This document shows positions 5,593 to 12,888 of a DNA stretch of 14,617 nt, one piece after another (position 1 is the stretch's first letter; the number at the start of each line of letters is the position of its first letter). The notes under the pieces are model-generated. The model was not told the DNA's origin. It did not search any database and saw only the letters and a list, made by a program, of their open reading frames with translations. The position numbers and the translations under genes are program-made. Origin of the DNA: JAGUXG01 sp043798435 (GTDB lineage: Bacteria; UBA9089; UBA9088; JAGUXG01); the NCBI GenBank assembly GCA_043798435.1, contig JAZDOR010000044.1, forward strand, positions 1-14,617. Reading direction: 5' to 3'.

Positions 5593-6726
5593 GGCTAATC
5601 CCCTTTTCATTGGGTCACTCTTTTCAACAGTTTAAGCTACCAAAGCCAGAGACAGAATCGGAAGTCGCAATCCCCTTTTCATTGGGTCACTCTTTTCAAC
5701 GGAACGTTTGATAAAGGAACAGCCGTGGCAATTGGAGTCGCAATCCCCTTTTCATTGGGTCACTCTTTTCAACTTAAGCTATATCTTGAAACATACTGCA
5801 AAAAACAGAGTCGCAATCCCCTTTTCATTGGGTCACTCTTTTCAACGAGAAAGCGTAATGGAAGAAAAAACCTGTCTTGAAGTCGCAATCCCCTTTTCAT
5901 TGGGTCACTCTTTTCAACGATATGTGGTGGTGAGGATACAAAATTAAGAAAAGAAGTCGCAATCCCCTTTTCATTGGGTCACTCTTTTCAACCAAACAGG
6001 ACGGTTAAGAAGCTCAATAACAGTTAGGTCGCAATCCCCTTTTCATTGGGTCACTCTTTTCAACCCATAACAGCCAACCTTGCAATTGGGCAAACCCAGC
6101 AAGTCGCAATCCCCTTTTCATTGGGTCACTCTTTTCAACATGGAAATGGCACTGAATTAACTACCGCAATGTTGACGTCGCAATCCCCTTTTCATTGGGT
6201 CACTCTTTTCAACAGCTCTGGGAGATAGGTCTGGAGGAGAATTAATTTCGTCGCAATCCCCTTTTCATTGGGTCACTCTTTTCAACGACAGCAACAGTGA
6301 CGATATTGCCAGGTCCTTTAGCGAAGTCGCAATCCCCTTTTCATTGGGTCACTCTTTTCAACTGGGTGAGATGACTTTGGAAGAGCTTAATGCTCAAAAA
6401 GTCGCAATCCCCTTTTCATTGGGTCACTCTTTTCAACCGCTCCTTCGTTGAATGGCAAAAGAAGGCTTTTAGGTCGCAATCCCCTTTTCATTGGGTCACT
6501 CTTTTCAACTTGTTAAGTTAAAGGAGGAAAAGTGATAAGAGTTGTCGCAATCCCCTTTTCATTGGGTCACTCTTTTCAACGAAGTACTCTACTTTTTTGT
6601 CCTCAATGGTGTCAAAGTCGCAATCCCCTTTTCATTGGGTCACTCTTTTCAACAACAGCAGGAGTAGGGATAAATGTGGCGTTTCATGCGTCGCAATCCC
6701 CTTTTCATTGGGTCACTCTTTTCAAC
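5592..6726 (-). CRISPR. CRISPR array: 16 repeats of 37 bp, 15 spacers
   Basis: As read on the plus strand, each repeat starts GTCGCAATCCCC and ends CACTCTTTTCAAC. Repeat starts are 5592, 5664, 5737, 5810, 5882, 5956, 6028, 6103, 6177, 6250, 6326, 6401, 6473, 6544, 6617 and 6690. Fifteen appear identical; the first (5592) differs in its first five bases. Spacers are 34-39 bp, the range usual for type III. I infer minus-strand transcription for three reasons. In that direction the repeat ends ATTGCGAC, close to the ATTGAAAC 5'-handle typical of type III crRNAs. The cas genes lie on that side. The degenerate repeats are at the opposite end, where trailers decay. No spacer is seen to match other parts of this window. 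Confidence 0.97.
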
Positions 6727-6805
6727 CGCTCGCCTTGTAACTCCCCATTCCACAAGACATTACAAGCCCGATTTTCATAGTCTCCTCACAATCTGTCTTT
6801 TTCAT
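6722..6805 (-). other. Small open frame in the CRISPR leader, ending in the first repeat
   Basis: An AGGAGG lies 9 bases before an ATG (6805-6803) that opens 27 codons (MKKTDCEETMKIGLVMSCGM, then GSYKASG). The TGA is supplied by the first CRISPR repeat (6724-6722). The inner ATG with KIGLVMSCGMGSY faintly recalls the start of patatin-like proteins, but this is weak. It may be a decayed gene start, a leader peptide or chance. Confidence 0.3.
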
Positions 6806-6941
6806 CAGCCAATTCCTCCTTTTTGATCTAAAATTCAATCACTCTAATCTTCCTAACCCCTTTATTTACAAAGGATTCTCTCGATGGCATAATTCTTTTA
6901 ATAGTCTAGACTATTTTATTCAATTTTCAAAGATCTAAAAC
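6727..6941 (-). promoter_or_regulatory. CRISPR leader region
   Basis: This is AT-rich sequence between the cas operon terminator and the repeat I take as the leader-proximal one (6690-6726). It holds a perfect palindrome at 6900-6915 and the small open frame at 6722-6805. A promoter for the array is expected here on the minus strand, but I cannot point to a convincing -35/-10 pair. Leader identity rests on the orientation arguments given for the array. Confidence 0.55.
6900..6915. promoter_or_regulatory. Perfect 16-bp palindrome AATAGTCTAGACTATT
   Basis: The site is its own reverse complement over all 16 bases and lies in the leader about 175 bp before the first repeat. A perfect dyad of this size fits an operator for a dimeric regulator or an adaptation-related leader motif; which one is unknown. 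Confidence 0.4.
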
Positions 6942-6960
6942 ACCCCTTTCCGTAAGGGGT
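6942..6960 (-). terminator. Hairpin terminator of the cas operon
   Basis: The stem ACCCCTT/AAGGGGT (7 bp) with a 5-base loop lies 8 bases after the stop of the Csx10-like gene. On the minus strand it is followed by GTTTTAGATC, only a short T run, so termination may be incomplete and some cas transcripts could run into the leader. Confidence 0.5.
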
Positions 6961-6968
6961 CCGATTTT

Positions 6969-7982
6969 TCAGCTTCTTTCAACCTCAAATCTTCCAAAGC
7001 CCCATTCTCTCCAGTCTCCAATACCCAAAAGAGAGGCTACTGCCAATTGTTCTAATTGCCTTTCCTCAACCCTATTGACAGAAAAGGTAATCCTGCTATC
7101 TTTCCAGGCTACCAGGCGATTCTCTCGCCTTCCTGACTCGTAAGAGAAGCGACTGATAAAGTCGGGTCTAATGCAGGCCTCAACTTCCTGAATAGGAAAA
7201 GATAATGGTTCATCTATTATTCCCTTCAAACCTTCTTTAATATCTTCACCAATCTTTTTTCCCAAGACTTCCCTTTCATTTATAGGATAATGGACATTCT
7301 CTCCATCTCCTAAAACCAGAGGGGTGGTAAGCAAAAGTTGTACCCTCTTTTTTTCCTCAACAATCTCCTTGATCTTTCTTGTCTTCTCCTCAACTACCTC
7401 CCCAAAATCTTTCTCTTTCACATCTACTATCTTGAACCGGCCATAGCCAATGCTCTTGAATCTTCCCAGACCTGTCCCATCTGCCAGCATCCTGATAGAT
7501 GCCTTTGCCTCCTCACTTACCTCAAGAGATTCACCAAAAAGGGTGAGAGAAAATTGAAAAGGTGTTTCAGGAATAATGGCCTCTATCTTCTCCATAGCCC
7601 CTTCTGAGACAGAATTATGGCACCGGTTGATGGCTATACGAGTTGACGAAGAATAGAACCCTTTCTTCTCTTCTTTGGGTTCGAACTCTCCAAAAGAGAA
7701 GAATGCCTGGGGAGGAGAAAGAAAGAAAGGTTTAACAGAACACTTCCTATCACAGCTTAGATGAATCTTTCGTATCTTGCAGGAATTCTTCTCTGTCTCT
7801 AATTGGGCAAGATGAGGACATCCTTCTCTCTCTATCATATCCTTCAGCATTGCCCCCCGAATGGTAGAACCAAGGATAAATGGGGCGCACTTAACTAAGG
7901 TGGCATACTGTTGGCGGGAGGTATGAAAGAGACTGGTTGTCTGACAGGAGAAACTACATACCTTTCCTTTGATTAGACTCAT
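6969..7982 (-). CDS. Csx10-like RAMP protein of the type III effector
   Basis: This 337-residue protein has two RAMP (ferredoxin-like) halves. The first holds FILGSTIRGAML (35-46), a possible zinc cluster (C55, C68, C77, C81), STRIAINR and SEGAMEKIEAI (113-136) as in Csx10 proteins, and a glycine-rich loop TGLGRFKSIGYGRF (170-183). The second half ends in another glycine loop, GIGDWREWGFGRF (320-332). By family knowledge Csx10 supplies the Cas5-type subunit that holds the crRNA 5' handle. A RAMP of the Cmr/Csm5 type cannot be excluded. The gene is last in the cas operon, 22 bp after csx7, with an AAGGAG ribosome site, and is followed by a hairpin terminator and the CRISPR leader. Assignment as a cas RAMP is secure; the exact subgroup is less so. 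Confidence 0.72.
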   Translation of the reverse strand: MSLIKGKVCSFSCQTTSLFHTSRQQYATLVKCAPFILGSTIRGAMLKDMIEREGCPHLAQLETEKNSCKIRKIHLSCDRKCSVKPFFLSPPQAFFSFGEFEPKEEKKGFYSSSTRIAINRCHNSVSEGAMEKIEAIIPETPFQFSLTLFGESLEVSEEAKASIRMLADGTGLGRFKSIGYGRFKIVDVKEKDFGEVVEEKTRKIKEIVEEKKRVQLLLTTPLVLGDGENVHYPINEREVLGKKIGEDIKEGLKGIIDEPLSFPIQEVEACIRPDFISRFSYESGRRENRLVAWKDSRITFSVNRVEERQLEQLAVASLLGIGDWREWGFGRFEVERS

Positions 7983-8004
7983 CGTTAATTCTCCTTTTTG
8001 GCCA

Positions 8005-8763
8005 TTAAAGGTTTGGGATTGCCTGGATAAATGCCTCTTTATAATCCTGTGGATTTTTTTCCTCGGGTTTCTGCCAATTGCCGTCCTTAAACCCCTTTGC
8101 CCCTAAAGAGAGAATTTCAATCCCTATCTCACCATAGCCAGCCGTCTTTTTAGAGCCGATTCCTAACATCTTCACTGTTTCTAATGCCTGTAAGATTGCA
8201 CCGACCTGCCATTCCCTGGGATTGATGAGACGAATCACCCCCTTAAATTTGGCTCCTGCATCTACAGCCTGAAGGCTCATCAACTTACCACCAGCCTGGG
8301 ATTTGGTATCCCTGGTGAGGGCAACATGGGTTCTCTCTATCAACTCTACCTTTACCTCTTTTATCGGCCGGGCATCTAAGAAGATGGCCTTACCAGAAAG
8401 CCCTTCTCTTTGTCCAGTAGTTCCAAATATCTGGCAGACAGGGCAAGGGTTTTCAAGTCCGCAGGGCATCTGTCGACCAATCTCTCGGACATAATCTTGA
8501 TGTTCATCCCTTCTGATTGAGCCAGGAATGGTTGCGCTGGGAACACAGACCTTAACATTATCTTGAGCCAAAAGTGACTCCAAGGTGCTACGAACTACCC
8601 CTTTTAAGGTAGAACCAGGGATGACTGGCTGATTACCAATCTTAATAACTGGAGACTCAGTAGCCTCAAAACTTATCTCCCTGCCAGCCCCAATAGCCAA
8701 GCAGCTCTTGGCTGTATATTCAACCTCAATCTCAACCACTTCTTCTAACCTTTCAAATCCCAT
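8005..8763 (-). CDS. csx7: Csx7/Csm3-group RAMP (Cas7-type backbone subunit)
   Basis: This 252-residue protein has the backbone-RAMP pattern: LAIGAGREISFEATESPVI (22-40), PVIPGSTLKGVVRS (46-59), a Cys set PCGLENPCPVCQIFG (100-114, with C73 upstream), ERTHVALTRDTKSQAGGKL (143-161) and the glycine loop GIGSKKTAGYGE (201-212). The combination of the C-rich PCPVCQIFG and the RDTKSQAGG segment is typical of Csx7. Such subunits polymerise along the crRNA and cut target RNA at 6-nt intervals with an Asp just before the SPVI block (Asp33 of Streptococcus Csm3). Here the aligned residue is Glu36, so cleavage may be altered. The ATG lies one base after the cas10 stop, with a GGAGG site inside cas10, indicating coupled translation. 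Confidence 0.85.
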   Translation of the reverse strand: MGFERLEEVVEIEVEYTAKSCLAIGAGREISFEATESPVIKIGNQPVIPGSTLKGVVRSTLESLLAQDNVKVCVPSATIPGSIRRDEHQDYVREIGRQMPCGLENPCPVCQIFGTTGQREGLSGKAIFLDARPIKEVKVELIERTHVALTRDTKSQAGGKLMSLQAVDAGAKFKGVIRLINPREWQVGAILQALETVKMLGIGSKKTAGYGEIGIEILSLGAKGFKDGNWQKPEEKNPQDYKEAFIQAIPNL

Positions 8764-8764
8764 C

Positions 8765-10837
8765 TTATCTACCTCCCTTCAATTTCTTTATATACTTGAT
8801 GAAAACGGCTCTTTTCCCCTGATCTTCAAGGGTATCACCCTTTGCCCCCAACCTCTCCAGGGCGTCCTTCAGTTTTCCAGCAAACTGGATACTATCATCC
8901 CTCTTAGGATCTCCTAACTTACGCTCCATTTTACGAGCCTCAATCTCAAGCAGAAGCTCCCCAAAGTTGGTCTTTAAGGCTGTCTGGATTAAGGCCGATA
9001 ACTGGGCATTGGTCACATCACCCGTCCTTGCTTTTGTCGCCAAGCTATTGATTGAGTTGATGTCATCAGCAGTAAACACGGTTACACCTCCTCCCCAGGA
9101 AGCATCATAATAGATGTCTTCTGGGGTATATTCAGTAAATTTATCCATCAGATTCCAGAAAGGAAACTTGGAACCACATAAGATTACCCTTAAAGATGTA
9201 TCAAGAGCAAGCATCTTTTTTCGCTCAACGAGCAAAAAGTTCAAGAACCTCCAGTAAATGTCCTCACGAAGCAGATATGCCGCACAGGTAGGAAAAGAAA
9301 AGAGTTGATGGACAGCATCTTTCTCTTTTGTCAACAACTCCATAGTCTTTTTTATTTTGTCTTGAAAGAGCTTGATATCCGTTACTGCCTGCAAAAACTC
9401 AAAAAGACCTTTTTTATTGAGCTTGATAGTCTCTGGGTTGATTACATTTCTATATTCAAACTCCCTGACTATCTTCTCTGCCACCTCCCGGGCATGAGTC
9501 TTTATATCCTCTGGAAAGGTGAGGAAGATAAAGGCAATCCTCTCTTCTTCTCCATCCCTTTGGGCTACTCTTTCAATGGCGATCCCTTTCTCTTTTATCT
9601 CCTGCCTTGATTTGTAGCAGTCTGGACAAAGAATATCCCCTTTCTCATCTTCTTTAGACTCCTCAACCGGCATATTGCATCGATTACAGCGAGAGGAAGA
9701 GGTTTGAAGAAATTGGAGCAATCTCTCAGAGAGAATGGTATTTGTTGAAGGGATGACATTTACATTCTCAGGACGAGCATAGAAACTCAACTTATTATTC
9801 TTGATCTCCCACCCTTCTTTTATAATATAATCCTTTCGATCTATCCGTAGGGAGTGCACCTCATTATCTTGATCTACGAATTCTTTGGAGGCAGAGATAA
9901 TTTTTTCAGGAGCATTATAGACCAGAACTAAGCTATCGCTTTGAAAGAACTCAGAGGCAGAGGTAATTTTTTTAGGAGCATTATAGACCAGAACTAAGCT
10001 ATCACCTTGAAAGAACTCAAAGGGGTTGTTGGTTGGTTTCATGCCTACTATCTTCTCATTTACAAAGACCTTTTTGAAGAGATAGTCTCTTAGTCTTTCT
10101 ACTGCCTTCTTGAATATCCTTACATCCTTCATCCGATAGAGAAGACTGAGTGGGTCTGGACTGATCTGGATTGTGGAGAGGGTAACTTCCTTTAGGTCTA
10201 AAGGCGACGGTAGATTACACAATTGAGGATAGATAAAATAAAAGAGCAGGGCTGTAAATCGGTGATGAATAGCCAGAGAGATGTGGGGAATATAGGTGGT
10301 ATGGGGAAACCGCAAGAGATTGCTTTGTATCTTCATAACCCGATCAAGAACAGTGGTCCCGTCTGGGTCGGAGAGTTCATTAGCTATCCTTCTTACCTCT
10401 GCTTCCGAGCGTCCCATCTCCCATTGTTCATCATGTCCATAGTAAGGGATGTATCTTGGATTGTTCATTGTTTTGGATAAATTTGGGTCTGTTGGTTTTC
10501 TTGCCAGATACATTGCCTTCTGAAGCCTATCTGCCATCATTAGGGCAATCTCCTCAAGGTTCGTCTCGTTTTTATCCATCTTCTCCTTCAAAATCACCTT
10601 AGCCTCTTGTAAATTAGGGGCAGATATCTCTGGTGGATCCCCATGTTTTATGGCTATATCAAATATATCTTCTCCAAGGAGTTTTTTGAAGTCTATCTCG
10701 GTATCTATAAGAAAAGGGTTATTCTTGGGGTTTATTAACTCATGTTGACCCCATCGGCCATCCTTGTCAAGAATGATCTTCCCTATATCATGCACCATTG
10801 CCGCAATAAATCCATCAAAGAGCTTATTCTGTTCCAT
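8765..10837 (-). CDS. cas10: Cas10-like large subunit with HD nuclease domain, no GGDD motif
   Basis: This 690-residue protein starts with an HD domain: H16-D17 in AMVHDIGK, H65 in IKHGDPPE and D103 in MMADRLQKA, as in Cas10 single-strand DNases. A zinc ribbon follows (C384, C387, C404, C407), typical of the Cas10 middle. The C-terminal part (about 430-690) is where the cyclase palm should be. It reads SLRVILCGSKFPFWNLMDKF and GGGVTVFTADDI and has no GGDD, so cyclic oligoadenylate synthesis is unlikely. This resembles the Csx11-type Cas10 proteins, though those are usually longer. A perfect-length 22-residue tandem duplication occupies 274-317. The start overlaps the AlbA_2/GHKL gene by 14 bp. 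I infer that it is the type III effector subunit that cuts DNA through its HD domain. Confidence 0.85.
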   Translation of the reverse strand: MEQNKLFDGFIAAMVHDIGKIILDKDGRWGQHELINPKNNPFLIDTEIDFKKLLGEDIFDIAIKHGDPPEISAPNLQEAKVILKEKMDKNETNLEEIALMMADRLQKAMYLARKPTDPNLSKTMNNPRYIPYYGHDEQWEMGRSEAEVRRIANELSDPDGTTVLDRVMKIQSNLLRFPHTTYIPHISLAIHHRFTALLFYFIYPQLCNLPSPLDLKEVTLSTIQISPDPLSLLYRMKDVRIFKKAVERLRDYLFKKVFVNEKIVGMKPTNNPFEFFQGDSLVLVYNAPKKITSASEFFQSDSLVLVYNAPEKIISASKEFVDQDNEVHSLRIDRKDYIIKEGWEIKNNKLSFYARPENVNVIPSTNTILSERLLQFLQTSSSRCNRCNMPVEESKEDEKGDILCPDCYKSRQEIKEKGIAIERVAQRDGEEERIAFIFLTFPEDIKTHAREVAEKIVREFEYRNVINPETIKLNKKGLFEFLQAVTDIKLFQDKIKKTMELLTKEKDAVHQLFSFPTCAAYLLREDIYWRFLNFLLVERKKMLALDTSLRVILCGSKFPFWNLMDKFTEYTPEDIYYDASWGGGVTVFTADDINSINSLATKARTGDVTNAQLSALIQTALKTNFGELLLEIEARKMERKLGDPKRDDSIQFAGKLKDALERLGAKGDTLEDQGKRAVFIKYIKKLKGGR
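9888..10019. repeat. 66-bp in-frame tandem duplication inside cas10
   Basis: The segment 9888-9953 is repeated at 9954-10019 with few differences. In the protein the units are EFFQGDSLVLVYNAPKKITS-AS and EFFQSDSLVLVYNAPEKIIS-AS, 22 residues each. The period is exactly 66 bp, so the frame is kept. The high identity suggests a recent event. Confidence 0.9.
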
Positions 10838-12023
10838 CTTCCTCCTCGCTTGGGGAGACTAACCTTGAAGGTAGGGTGACCATAAATCTGAGTTCGTCTG
10901 CCTCAAAGATAGGATCACGAGAACCGTTTTCACGCATCGATCTGAAGATAAGTCCTATCCCACTTCCAGCCTCCCCTGTCAACTTTAATTCTGTCATTAC
11001 ACCCATAAGGAATGGATTGCGAGGATAAGCCATCGGCTTAGTTATCAACCCCCCCATGGTCAGTCCACCTATCAATCCACCCGGGTTCTCAACCTCTAAC
11101 CTATCATTAAAGACCCTGAGCATAATCTTCTGGTTGCTACTATAATCTCGGTGAGCAACAGCATTAGTAATCACCTCTCTAAGAGCCCTCTCAGGATATT
11201 CGTAAATATCTTCACGATAATTACCACTGACCCTCCCCATTGTTCTCATACCCCTTTTGATAAACTCTGTTGCCTGATTGATCATATCCTCTACCGTTCC
11301 CTCGACTGGAAGCCGATCATGAATCTCCCCCTCATCTCTACTCTTACCCTTAAACTTGAAGGCATTGATACAGACCTGAGGCAAAAATCTGGGTGGGTAT
11401 TTCCCAAATAGTAGAATCGCAGCCACGGTAGGCTGAAAGGTATCCCGATCAATCAGGCCTATCCCAGCCAAAAATTCCTTTGGATTACGGTTATTGAGCA
11501 TCATCCGAGGGGAGCTTCTTCTGATTGAGATGTATTCTTTAATCTTTTCTTCATTCAGGTCTTCATAGCTTGCCCCTGGAACATAGCTTCTATCATACGC
11601 AAACTTTCCCCGATCATACAGAATTTGGGTAAGTTCATCCGGAGAGGCGTCACGACATCCTGTCCCTCGCCTGATATAGTAAATCCTGTTTGCCTGGTGC
11701 AACTTCCTACTTTTGGGGATATGAATAATTACCACCATTTTATCCTCTATTTCTATCTGTTCAATCTCAAAACTTACTGGCGGTTGGCAGTTATTCATGC
11801 TTACATGCCTGACTATCTCCTCTAATCTTCTAAAATCCTTTACCCCCACAATCTCCTTTGTTTTATCCTCAACGCCAACGATAATCTTTCCTCCCTTAGT
11901 GTTGGTGAAGCAGACCATTGCCTTTGCTAAATTCTGAGACTTAAGGGCTTCAACTCCTATCTTAAAATCAACCGTTTCTCCCTCTCCGTGATCAATTAAA
12001 CCTTTCAGTTCATTTACATTCAT
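10824..12023 (-). CDS. AlbA_2 (Schlafen-like) + GHKL ATPase-like protein, first gene of the cas operon
   Basis: This 399-residue protein has an N-terminal AlbA_2 domain (about 1-135: GEGETVDFK, CFTNTKGGKIIVGVEDKTKE, IPKSRKLHQANRIYYIRRGT). The C-terminal part is GHKL-type ATPase-like: N box ALREVITNAVAHRDYS (280-295), G1 motif VENPGGL (311-317) and G2 motif GEAGSGIGL (350-358). This is the COG2865 architecture, usually annotated as a putative transcriptional regulator or RNA-binding ATP-binding protein. AlbA_2 is related to the nucleic-acid-binding and nuclease core of Schlafen proteins. A promoter lies at 12051-12080, a GGAGGAAAG site precedes the ATG, and the 3' end overlaps cas10 by 14 bp. 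Position and coupling suggest it regulates or assists the type III effector, but no function can be read directly. Confidence 0.85.
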   Translation of the reverse strand: MNVNELKGLIDHGEGETVDFKIGVEALKSQNLAKAMVCFTNTKGGKIIVGVEDKTKEIVGVKDFRRLEEIVRHVSMNNCQPPVSFEIEQIEIEDKMVVIIHIPKSRKLHQANRIYYIRRGTGCRDASPDELTQILYDRGKFAYDRSYVPGASYEDLNEEKIKEYISIRRSSPRMMLNNRNPKEFLAGIGLIDRDTFQPTVAAILLFGKYPPRFLPQVCINAFKFKGKSRDEGEIHDRLPVEGTVEDMINQATEFIKRGMRTMGRVSGNYREDIYEYPERALREVITNAVAHRDYSSNQKIMLRVFNDRLEVENPGGLIGGLTMGGLITKPMAYPRNPFLMGVMTELKLTGEAGSGIGLIFRSMRENGSRDPIFEADELRFMVTLPSRLVSPSEEEDGTE

Positions 12024-12050
12024 TATCTTTCCTCCTTCAACCCCTTTTGC

Positions 12051-12080
12051 AATATATCTTCAACTTCAGTAATATGTCAA
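12051..12080 (-). promoter_or_regulatory. Promoter of the AlbA_2-cas operon
   Basis: On the minus strand a perfect -35 TTGACA (12080-12075) and a TATATT -10 (12056-12051) are separated by 18 bases. The -10 ends 27 bases before the start codon of the AlbA_2/GHKL gene, giving a short leader that carries its GGAGG site. The operon therefore appears to begin with that gene. Confidence 0.62.
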
Positions 12081-12158
12081 GCTTTCAAAATATCATGAAT
12101 TTCAGGCACAAGTTCGTTATTCATTTCTTCTCCTTGCTCAAAGCTCTTTGCTCCATAG

Positions 12159-12221
12159 CTACTTCCCCACATCATGCAGCAACCCCGCCAGAATCACGGT
12201 TTGATATTCCTGCTTACTCAT
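12159..12221 (-). pseudogene. Cas10 (Csm1-like) N-terminal remnant 1
   Basis: A GGAGGGTG ribosome site and an ATG open MSKQEYQTVILAGLLHDVGK, followed at once by TAG (12161-12159). LAGLLHDVGK with a preceding YQT is the standard start of Csm1/Cas10 HD domains, which continue KF-QR in intact genes. Only the first 20 codons survive. It is not a fragment of the window's own cas10, which starts differently (FIAAMVHDIGK), so a second Cas10 lineage once existed here. Confidence 0.75.
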
Positions 12222-12550
12222 TTCACCCTCCATCTTTAATTCGGTTTAACTACAGCACTTAAATCATAAAATCTCAATCATTATTTTGCTTCCCTACATC
12301 ATCTGGAGTTTCGCCAATTTATTCAATAGAATCACGAAAGCCCGAAAGGACGAAACCCAGAAATTCTTTTACTCTTTCGGGTTTTCTAAATTTCAGGATT
12401 TCGCGTTTATCTTTTTTGGCAACTTATGGTTTAACCTTAACATTGCAATAATTCTAACCACCTGTGTTTTCAAGGGATTTTAGATCATTAAAATTCACAA
12501 AACTATAGCTTCAATGCCCTGTCTATTTTACCAGCAATCAGCAATTATGG
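12222..12550. other. Intergenic region with an imperfect palindrome and a possible third HD remnant
   Basis: No gene is supported here. An imperfect inverted repeat pairs 12335-12367 (CGAAAGCCCGAAAGGACGAA...) with 12374-12403, both arms built from GAAA-CC units. On the minus strand 12336-12289 contains CGTGATTCT and GATGATGTAGGGAAG, which also occur or nearly occur in the two Cas10 remnants, so it may be a further decayed copy. The remaining sequence is AT-rich and featureless to me. Confidence 0.4.
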
Positions 12551-12799
12551 CTAAATCCTTTGAGGTTTCTTAAACCGTTTGCTGGCATGAAGAAAAGTAA
12601 AACCAATTGCCTCACCCTTTTCATACCTGACAATGGTATCATCCTCGGTAAGTTCACTATCATCCGCATAGGCTGGTTTCTTAAAGTTGACATATAACAC
12701 ATCTGCCTCCTGGTCGTAGCTTGACCATACCCGACCAAAGGGGATATCCAAGAGGGTTGGTGCGATCTGAATCACCTGCTCAATTGTTTTTGTGGCCAT
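12551..12799 (-). CDS. DUF2283 protein
   Basis: I start this gene at the ATG at 12799 rather than at upstream in-frame codons because GGAGGAAGAG lies directly before it. The 82-residue protein contains VWSSYDQEADVLYVNFKKPA (24-43), DDSELTEDDTIVRYEKGEAI (46-65) and GFTFLHASKRF (66-76). This is the DUF2283 pattern (YD-EADVLYI, then a D/E-rich strand, ending LDASKR). DUF2283 proteins are small and often next to DUF4258 or other toxin-like genes, where they are thought to act as antitoxins; no DUF4258 gene is adjacent here, so this one looks like an orphan. It lies between the two Cas10 remnants. Confidence 0.85.
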   Translation of the reverse strand: MATKTIEQVIQIAPTLLDIPFGRVWSSYDQEADVLYVNFKKPAYADDSELTEDDTIVRYEKGEAIGFTFLHASKRFKKPQRI

Positions 12800-12888
12800 A
12801 ATCTCTTCCTCCTTTCTATCTGTTTCTTTCGCTTTGTTAAAAAAGCGGATAGGAACATTATTTTTAGACCGAGTTATCTCCACTTTTA

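Noticed and set aside
6510..6543. Spacer with AAAGGAGG followed by GTG-like start, suggesting a target at a phage gene start
   Set aside because: It is plausible for any protospacer; without a database match nothing can be concluded.
5708..6780. Several plus-strand open frames with repeated NPLFIGSLFS- or IPFSLGHSFQ-like peptides
   Set aside because: They are translations of the CRISPR repeats and spacers, with no ribosome sites or protein features.
8376..8558. Minus-strand open frame inside csx7, and similar plus-strand frames opposite cas10 and the AlbA_2/GHKL gene
   Set aside because: They lie wholly within strongly supported genes in another frame and show no motif or ribosome site.
9061..9110. 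GGGVTVFTADDI as a possible cyclase GGDD motif in Cas10
   Set aside because: Glycines and DD are separated by several residues and the local pattern does not match the GGDD beta-hairpin, so I treat the palm as inactive.
12047..12483. Plus-strand open frames before the cas operon
   Set aside because: No ribosome sites or recognisable domains; they run opposite to the operon promoter and Cas10 remnants.
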